This document shows positions 57,391-64,000 of a stretch of DNA of 64,000 nt, piece by piece. The notes below the pieces were generated by a model. That model had not been told where the DNA came from, made no database searches, and saw only the letters and a list, made by a program, of their open reading frames with translations. The stretch comes from Bisporella sp. PMI_857 (lineage: Eukaryota > Ascomycota > Leotiomycetes > Helotiales > Helotiaceae): assembly GCA_021307315.1 (NCBI GenBank), contig JAJSPD010000003.1, forward strand, positions 1,291,538-1,355,537, given 5' to 3'. The stretch's first letter is position 1. Each line of letters begins with the position of its first letter. The translations under genes and the position numbers were made by a program.

Positions 57391-60300
57391 TAGTATAGAA
57401 AATTATAGTGTTGTAGTTCTATACAACTTTTATAGCGCTATTCCATTTTTAGCATCTTTAGGCCTCATTAACTCTCGTAACGTATCGCTATACGCAGTAT
57501 CTACGTCTTTTTTTTAGAAAGTTCAATATTTATCAGCTTGCAGCTAAACACGGTACAAAAGTACTTCTAAGTGTTTTTATTCTCTTGAATTGGGTATTAT
57601 ATTGTTTTTTGGCATTCGATCTTTTGCTTTTTTTGCTTTTTAGTAGTATTGGTTTTTTTGCTTTTAAAATTCCTAGTTCGTAAATGAATCTTTTGAATTA
57701 ATCGATTAGCAATTGCTTTGTAAATGCGTCAGCAGGCTAATTCTTGCCCGCAATATGCTTTATTACTAGTTTATTTTTCTTTACTATATTATTCTTTATG
57801 TATTAACAGCGAATGTCGATATGTTTTGTTTTAAAGTGAAATTTAAAGTTGTGAATCATTTTAATCGTTTTTTTATTATTACAGTAAAGCGTAGAAAGTG
57901 ACTCGGAAAATTTTCGTAAGTTGTTCGATAGTTTTTTAAGCTATGCAGCTTTTTTTAATGCTTCGTTGGCAACTATTAATTCGGCTTCTAAAAAACTTTG
58001 CGCTGTTGACTTTTGACGTTGTGATATTTATAACACTGTTTTTTATAGCGTAAAACTATTTAGCTTTAAAAAAAAACTTTATTTTTTTCGGTTCTTTAAT
58101 TGCATCTGAGTACAGCGTATATTTGTAAAAGTTTAGCGACTTAGTAATAAGTGTTTTAAAGCTATAAGTTATATCGTAGTTCAGTATTCTTCGTAAATAT
58201 CGCAAAGTTGTTTTACGTATTGCAAGTAAAGCAATAAAAAATTTGTATGTGCTTAGCTAGCTAGCTTACAGCGTAGTTTAAATCGAATTTGGTTTCGTTT
58301 AATAAATATATTAGAGATTTTACAATTTGTCGGTAAACTTCGATATTTTTTTTTTCGAGCTTATACAATTCCACTTTATTGTTGTATTTGTCGAGACGTT
58401 TTAGTACAGTGCCGGCTAAAATAAATAAATTCGTTAAGTTTGTTTAGTAAAAGTTGAACTTTTCAAAAAATTTTTGTGCATAAATTGTTTAGTGTATTTT
58501 AATTGTTTTTTTAAATCGATTCTTTTCGATATTAAAGCTTACAAATAGTTTAGCTTTTTTTAATTTTTGTGCTTTTATTTGTTCTTTATTAACGTTTTGC
58601 AGCGTTGCAGTTCGCTTTGCTGTTATAATTAGTATATTATTAACAAATAAAAGAATATAAGTGTTTTTTTTGTAAAATAAATTAAAGTCTGCAGTCGACG
58701 CTTAAAGCTTATTAACGTAAAGTATTTTTGAACTTTTAGCAGCTATTTTTTAAACGCTTGCTTTAATTTATATAGCGACTTGACTAATAGTAAACACTTT
58801 TTTTTTAAATTAGTATTAAAGTAAAAAAGTTGAAAAAACTCAAGTATTTCTATATAGATTTCTTTTTTTAGTAAAAATTCAAAAATGCCGTGTCGACATT
58901 TAGTTGATTTATTTTTAAATCTTTTTTTGCGGCTTTAGCTAGCAATACTTTTAGCGTATTGTATCGCAGTACCGATACGAATATGTCGAAATAGTCGATT
59001 TTATATATTTGCTCGTAGCTTTTTACTACAAAGCGTGCTTTTCGTTTTGCTAAATTTTTTTGTAATCGAATTTGTTTTTAAATACTTATTTGCTTTTAAT
59101 AACTTTTTTTTCGCTTACAAAAAACTTTATATTTTGTATATGTTAATGCTTTTTAACGATTGTAGTTCCGAGCGTATTGCTTTATACTATGCAAAAACGT
59201 TTTTTTGCAAAGTATGTTCAACAGTAATAAACTCGAATAAAGCGGCAAAAACACTTACTGTAGCTTTTTTTTTTAGTTGTACAGGTTTTTTTATTGTTAC
59301 TAACTATACAATAGCGTCAAAAAACACAAGTTTGCGTAATATTTTTTAGTTTTGTTTTGTATAAAACTACACGGCTATTAATAGCTGTATTGCTAAGTAA
59401 GCTTGTTTTAGCTTTATTATATAAGCGTGTTTCAGCTTTACTAAATAAGCTTAATTCAGTTTTATTTACAGCGTTCGTTGTGCTTTTTTCGAAGCTAATA
59501 GTAAAAAAAAAAGCTTGTCGCTTAGCTTCGTTTGAAACTACTATAGTGTATAAAACTATTTTAGTATTCTTTAGTTTAGTACCGCCCGAAAGTTGCTGTT
59601 TAGCTAGTATACTGTTACTTGCAAAAACTTGTGTTTTAAAAAGTTTTTTTTTTCGACTTATTAACTTTTTAGTTAATTTAAAAAAAAAACTTTCAATAAA
59701 CTTAGCATTTGCCGATATTATTTCTTTTTTTGTTTTTAAATTAAAAAACTTCTATAGCTTGTTGCTTTTTATTTCTATAAATATATAGTTCTTTTGTTTC
59801 AGTTTAAAGTCGAATGTTAACGATTAAACTCCGTAAGTTGCTTTTAAGTAAACTTTATAGCTATACACTTTTAGTACTTGTAAGTCAAGTTTTCGACTTT
59901 TGTATGCTTAATACAGAATTTCTGTTTCGTATTCTTCGTACAGTAATACTGCAGTAAAAAGCCTGTTTATAAGCTATACAACGTGCTTTGCTACGTAATT
60001 TCAGACTTTATTGTCGTGTTGTGCGTAATACAGTAAAAAGCGTATTGTATTGCTTATTTTTCTTATTATTTTTTTACTACGCTATTAAAAAAGTGTTTGA
60101 ATACTAAAAAAAGCTCGAGCTGTATTTCTAGCTTTTTACAATGCTTTTTAAACATAGCACTAAATTCGCTTGTTTCGTTGTCGTTTTGTACGTATACAAC
60201 TTTTTTTCTTGATTCTAGTTGTATTTCTTTCAGCAGTTGTTTAAATACTAGTACAGTTTTATTAGTTGACTTGTTTTTTAAAAATACTATCCAGCTATAT

Positions 60301-61178
60301 CGTGTAGCGTTATTAACGACTAAAAAGTAATATTTGTATCCGTAAAAGTTTATAGCTTTAATTCCTGATATGTCCGCGTAGATTCTTTTAGCTTTAACTC
60401 GCTAACGATTATTAGTAGTTTTGTTGAATGATTTTTTTATGCAGTCTGCAAAACATTTTTTGTATACTGTTTCTTCTACTACAAGCATATTGCGCTTTGT
60501 ATTCGATACTTTTTCGGCACAAGTTTCAAGCTTTTCTATATGTTTATAATTAGCGTAGTCTATACGGAAGTGCTATAGTTCTTTTGTTCCAGTCGAAAGT
60601 TAAGAAAAGTTGAATTCAGATTTAATTAATAAAACGTTCTCCGTAAGCTAATTTACGTAGTACAGTCTATTAATACACGTTTTTGTAAATGCTACTTTTT
60701 TATCGTGCTTTCGGTAAGCCGTCAAAATACGATTTTTTAGCAGTACAAATATGCTTTTGTCGTTCAACACAAAAAGTGATATTAGCTTGCTTTTTAAGTT
60801 TGAAGTGTACTATACGTCCGAAAAGTAAAGTGTTTTATAGCTTGTTGTTCGAATATTGACTTGCTTATAGCCTATAGCTTCAATTTCAAAACTATCGGCG
60901 ATTCGTACTAGCTTCGGCGTTAGCCAGCGTTTAACTAATACGAAATCGTCGATACGATTACAGAAATGCTTTGTAGCGCCGGAGTTTATTGCTTATTCCG
61001 GGCTTAGATTAGTTGCGTTGATTTAAAGATTACTGTCACTATTTTTAAGCTTAGCGATATAAGTATATATATATTGCATTTTTTTTACGTTTATTACTAT
61101 ATTTGCCAGCTTTTTGTATTATCACTTTTGCTTTAGTATTGTTCTTTAGCTTTTTAGTATACTTTACATTTAGCTTAG
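57391..61178 (-). mobile_element. Ty1/copia-type retrotransposon relic, decayed, interrupted at its 5' side
   Basis: Reading the minus strand from right to left in the window, pol domains appear in copia order. Protease near 60990-60900: INSGATKHFCN, with Asn where the catalytic Asp is expected. Integrase core 60380-60090: VVNNATRYSWIVFLKNKS and YVQNDNETSEF. Reverse transcriptase 59050-58870: KARFVVKSYEQ, IDYFDIF and KVLLAKAAKKDL...VDTAFLN. RNase H and tail 57930-57640: LYCNNKKTIKMIHNF, HIDIR, HIAGKN and PADAFTKQLL. Stops are scattered throughout. Integrase before RT defines copia. The sequence upstream of the protease ends at the LTR starting at 61179. The left border and LTRs were not resolved, so the start is approximate. 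Confidence 0.8.
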
Positions 61179-61370
61179 TGTCACGGTCCTCAATATCGCA
61201 CCAGACGCCCATTGGTTCGCTTACCAGCTCGCCTATGGCGGTCACGTGGTCATGGTCTTTATGTTAGGGATGCCACAGCAACAGCTACACCTTTCCTCCT
61301 TAGTTTAGTATTCTCGTAATTGAAGCACCTATTCAGCGCCTTTACAGGCCATAGGATCGTGATCGTGACA
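61179..61370 (+). repeat. Putative 5' LTR of a Ty3/gypsy element
   Basis: 192 bases beginning TGTCACGGTCC and ending GATCGTGACA, with the TG...CA ends and short inverted termini (TGTCACG/CGTGACA) of LTRs. A gypsy gag begins about 570 bases further right on the same strand. GC content is visibly about one half, against roughly one third in both flanks. No second LTR is in the window, so a solo LTR beside older sequence is an alternative. Confidence 0.6.
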
Positions 61371-64000
61371 TTATACTAAACTCAATCAACTTTATTCCTG
61401 CGGAGGAACCAAAACTACCTTTTTCTCGAGCGTGCAAAGCTTACGCTTTGCGTATTGCTTTAGCACAACCCGAAAACTTTTACAGTTACTGATTTACCGA
61501 TAATTAATAATTGATCACTAATACCGCTTATTTGCAACTTACCAGAATAGCACGCTTTTCGAATACTGAGAAGCTTAGCTTCAGCATTTCGACTTGACGA
61601 TAATTCACTTGACGATGACTTACTCAGAAGAATCTTTATAGTGTTCGGCCAGCTAGATACAGCTTCAGAACTGACTCGATTCTTTAATTGCAGAACTTTA
61701 AAAATATAACAGATTTAAGTGTAGAAAGCTTGCTTGCAACCGCAAGCAGGCTAAGCATACAATAGAGAATTAGGAAGCAAGAATTGTGAAATTGAAAAAC
61801 AAGCAACAATTTAGCTGTTACTATAGCCAACAATAAAGCGGTTATTGTAACCTGGAACGCTTTAGAGCTTCGCTAGCTGCAGCTGAAGTTGCTGCTAAGC
61901 TAGTTTATTAAAAAAATCTTGATCTTAACTTTTTAATAAATAGTACTAGTTTCGAAAACTGGAAGATTCAAATTGAAAACAAATTTGAAGTTAATGCCGA
62001 TTATTTTGCTACAGAGCGAGCTAAAATGGGTTATTTGTATGCCGTACCGATAAAGATGCTTAAAAGCATTTACAGCTCGATACAAATCGAAAACCAAAAC
62101 AAGTTCGTTTCAGCTCAGAAATATTAGCATTTGTCAAATATTTACACCGACTTTTATAAAGTTCAAAACGCTCGCAACGACTATCGACAGTTACGATAAA
62201 AGTTTACAGTTTTTTCCGAATTTTATACTCAGTTTTTGCACTTCGCTAGCATTGCTCAGATTCTAAAACGACTAGAAGCTGATTTGTATAACAAGCTTAC
62301 AATAAAGCTTCAAACAGCGATTTTTTTATGCTTAATAGCTTCGATACTTGCAAAGCTTTCGCTGATTAATGCTTATTGCTCGATCAAGTTTCAAAAGAAT
62401 CAAAAAACGTACTGATCGTCTCCAGAAAGCAAAAGCCGCACTGTCTGTAGCTTCAGCAAGCACCAGATCGTTTGGCCAGCTATTCAAAGCTGCAGAAGCA
62501 ACTATTACTCCGAAAATCGAATTTTTCGACCATACTTTGTTCGCTAATGCGGCTCGCCGACAGGAATATATAATAAAGTGTGTTTTTATTGCAAGACGCT
62601 TGGTTATATTTCGAAAATTGCTTTTAACTCTTAAAGTCAGCAGTTACAACAATAAAAAAGTGTCGGAGCAAAACTGAAAAATCGAGAAAAGCCGATTTTA
62701 GAACAAACTTTTTTTAAAATAAGCGACGTTGATATTAGTAGCGTTGATTTGAGTTAATTGCTTAAAGACAAAGCTTTACTTTTTTTTGCGTAATTAGTCA
62801 AAATAGAATTGCATTTAAACTACAACACTTATTAATACAGAACAAACGGTTTATCGTTTATTGACACGAACTTCGCTATTTGGCTTGCAAGCACTTAAAT
62901 ATTAGTTTACATGCTTTTTAATACTCGGCGTTATACGCGGTTATAATAGCGAAAGTGTACTTTTTTTTTTATTATTTTGTTATTGATTTAACGATAGATC
63001 AACATTTTCAGAAAAAGGTGCCGATGCTTGTTACTAAGCTAAAAAATAAAAGCATAATATTAACAGGAAATAAGCGGCTAAAAGCAAAGTTTTTATTAAT
63101 TGCGAAAACTATCGATTAATATAGCCAGAAAATCGACCTGCTAATTAAGCTTAGAATCGAATTATTACAGCTAAGCAAAAAATTTGATTACAAAGCTTAA
63201 CCCGGTGCATTAGCTAAATGCTAATCGGCGGATTAGTTAACGAAATTTCTGGAAATCGAGAAAGCTATTGCGGCGGTCGAGCGCTAGCTTATAGCAGAAA
63301 ATCAACAAAAGCAATACAAAGTTATAAAAAGCGAGTTAAAAAGCCAACGACTTGTAACGAACCGTAAGCATTAGTTATTCAATTTTCGAAGCAAAAACCG
63401 ACTATCGATATTTGCAGCGTTTCTGCTGTTGAATTTTATACTAGTTTACAGCGAAAAAAAAACGTACTTTTTGCGACTAGTTTGTACAGATCGACGAGAT
63501 TCTAAAAACGCAGAATTGCTAAGCTCGGTATCGACGAACAACAAGACTGAAGAAACAGAAATAGAGTAGTTACAACGTGTTTTGCCGAAAAAATATCGAT
63601 TTTACGCTAATGTTTGTTCGAAAATAGCTTTTAATGTGCTACTATTTTATCGGCGTATATTACAAAATTAGCTCGAGGATCCGAACAGCAAAAAAGCTTA
63701 AGCTATAGTTATTGCGTCAACAGTTACAGAAGAACTAAAAGAAATTAAACGATTTTTGATCGAAACTTAAACAAAGGATTTATTGCTGCTAGCTAAGCAC
63801 TTTTCGCTGTTTTTGTGCTATTTGTACAAAGCTTAACGGAAGTTTACGTTCTGTATCGATTTTCGTAAGCTGAACGTTTTACAAAGAAAAACCGCTATTT
63901 ATTACTGCTATCGAAGAAACGCTAGCTCGGATTTCAAAAGCTAAAATCTTTACTAAGCTAGATATTAAGTAAGCGTTTTTACAGTTCGTATGACTTTGAT
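61371..64000 (+). mobile_element. Ty3/gypsy-type retrotransposon relic, runs off the right edge
   Basis: A gag-like reading occurs at ~61940-62330 (FENWKIQIENKFEVNADYF, ARNDYRQLR, FSEFYTQFLHFASIAQI, LYNKLTIKLQTAIF). A decayed zinc-knuckle region follows near 62575-62640. The reverse transcriptase start is at 63860-64000 (FTFCIDFRKLN, then in another frame IEETLARISKAKIFTKLDI), which is where the window ends. Stops and frame changes throughout, including TAA where Gln is expected after KLDIK. No functional frame survives. Orientation is opposite to the copia relic on its left. Confidence 0.8.

Noticed and set aside
59035..60330. Hydrophobic plus-strand open frames (59035-59349, 59357-59788, 60097-60330)
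   Set aside because: They are the reverse strand of the AT-rich copia pol; Phe/Leu/Ser/Lys runs come from base composition.
13545..61250. Scattered CACGTG E-boxes as a shared regulon
   Set aside because: About ten occurrences in 64 kb is no more than chance for a six-base palindrome.
1..64000. tRNA or rRNA genes
   Set aside because: I scanned for A- and B-box-like pairs and rRNA-like blocks by eye and found none I could fold convincingly; a covariance-model search would be decisive.

Overview
The window looks like nuclear DNA of a filamentous ascomycete (Pezizomycotina; Leotiomycetes is my impression from family resemblance, not proven). Genes are split by short introns of roughly 42-150 nt with GT-AG ends and CTAAC/TACTAAC-like branch points. 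The gene set is typically fungal (som1/FLO8-type LisH regulator, SIN-pathway CDC14, NmrA-like protein, fungal IDO, GIS2-type zinc-knuckle protein). The repeats show C-to-T/G-to-A decay of the kind left by repeat-induced point mutation (RIP). I assembled 17 gene models by hand from splice sites and family motifs. All but two are complete and close in frame: the first gene runs off the window and the som1-like gene carries a one-base frameshift.

Layout. 1-9.1 kb, all minus strand: a coiled-coil protein cut by the window edge; a mitochondrial-type Rieske/FAD (AIF-like) oxidoreductase; a secreted GH89 alpha-N-acetylglucosaminidase; indoleamine 2,3-dioxygenase with two GGCCGG palindromes upstream. 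9.6-15 kb is a gene graveyard: an unidentified relic, a laccase pseudogene with two frameshifts and a stop codon, and a truncated PTH11/rhodopsin-like fragment. 15.6-19.9 kb: a Cys-rich single-pass membrane protein, then CDC14 (minus) head-to-head with geranylgeranyl diphosphate synthase (plus). 20.6-24.4 kb: another possible relic, then a complete but decayed Mutator-like DNA transposon of 2,579 bp with 73-bp terminal inverted repeats and a 9-bp target duplication.

24.7-33.4 kb is a metabolic and transport stretch: an MFS exporter, an intracellular GH3 beta-glucosidase with a PA14 insert and an odd intron, an NmrA-like protein, and a short secreted tyrosinase. 36.2-38.7 kb holds the som1-like LisH regulator. 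41-56.7 kb is mostly housekeeping: BET3 (TRAPP), the U5 snRNP 40K WD40 protein, a two-helix membrane protein, a GIS2/CNBP-like seven-knuckle protein, meiotic recombinase DMC1, ribosome-biogenesis factor RRP7 and a second MFS transporter. 57.4-64 kb is AT-rich repeat DNA: a minus-strand Ty1/copia relic interrupted by a plus-strand Ty3/gypsy element whose putative 5' LTR has normal base composition although both flanks are decayed.

I see no biosynthetic cluster, CRISPR array, rRNA or convincing tRNA. The most notable features are the boundary-resolved MULE, the nested retroelements with an undecayed LTR island, two micro-exons (9 and 12 nt), a GH3 intron lacking its expected acceptor AG, and a homopolymer frameshift in an otherwise intact regulator.
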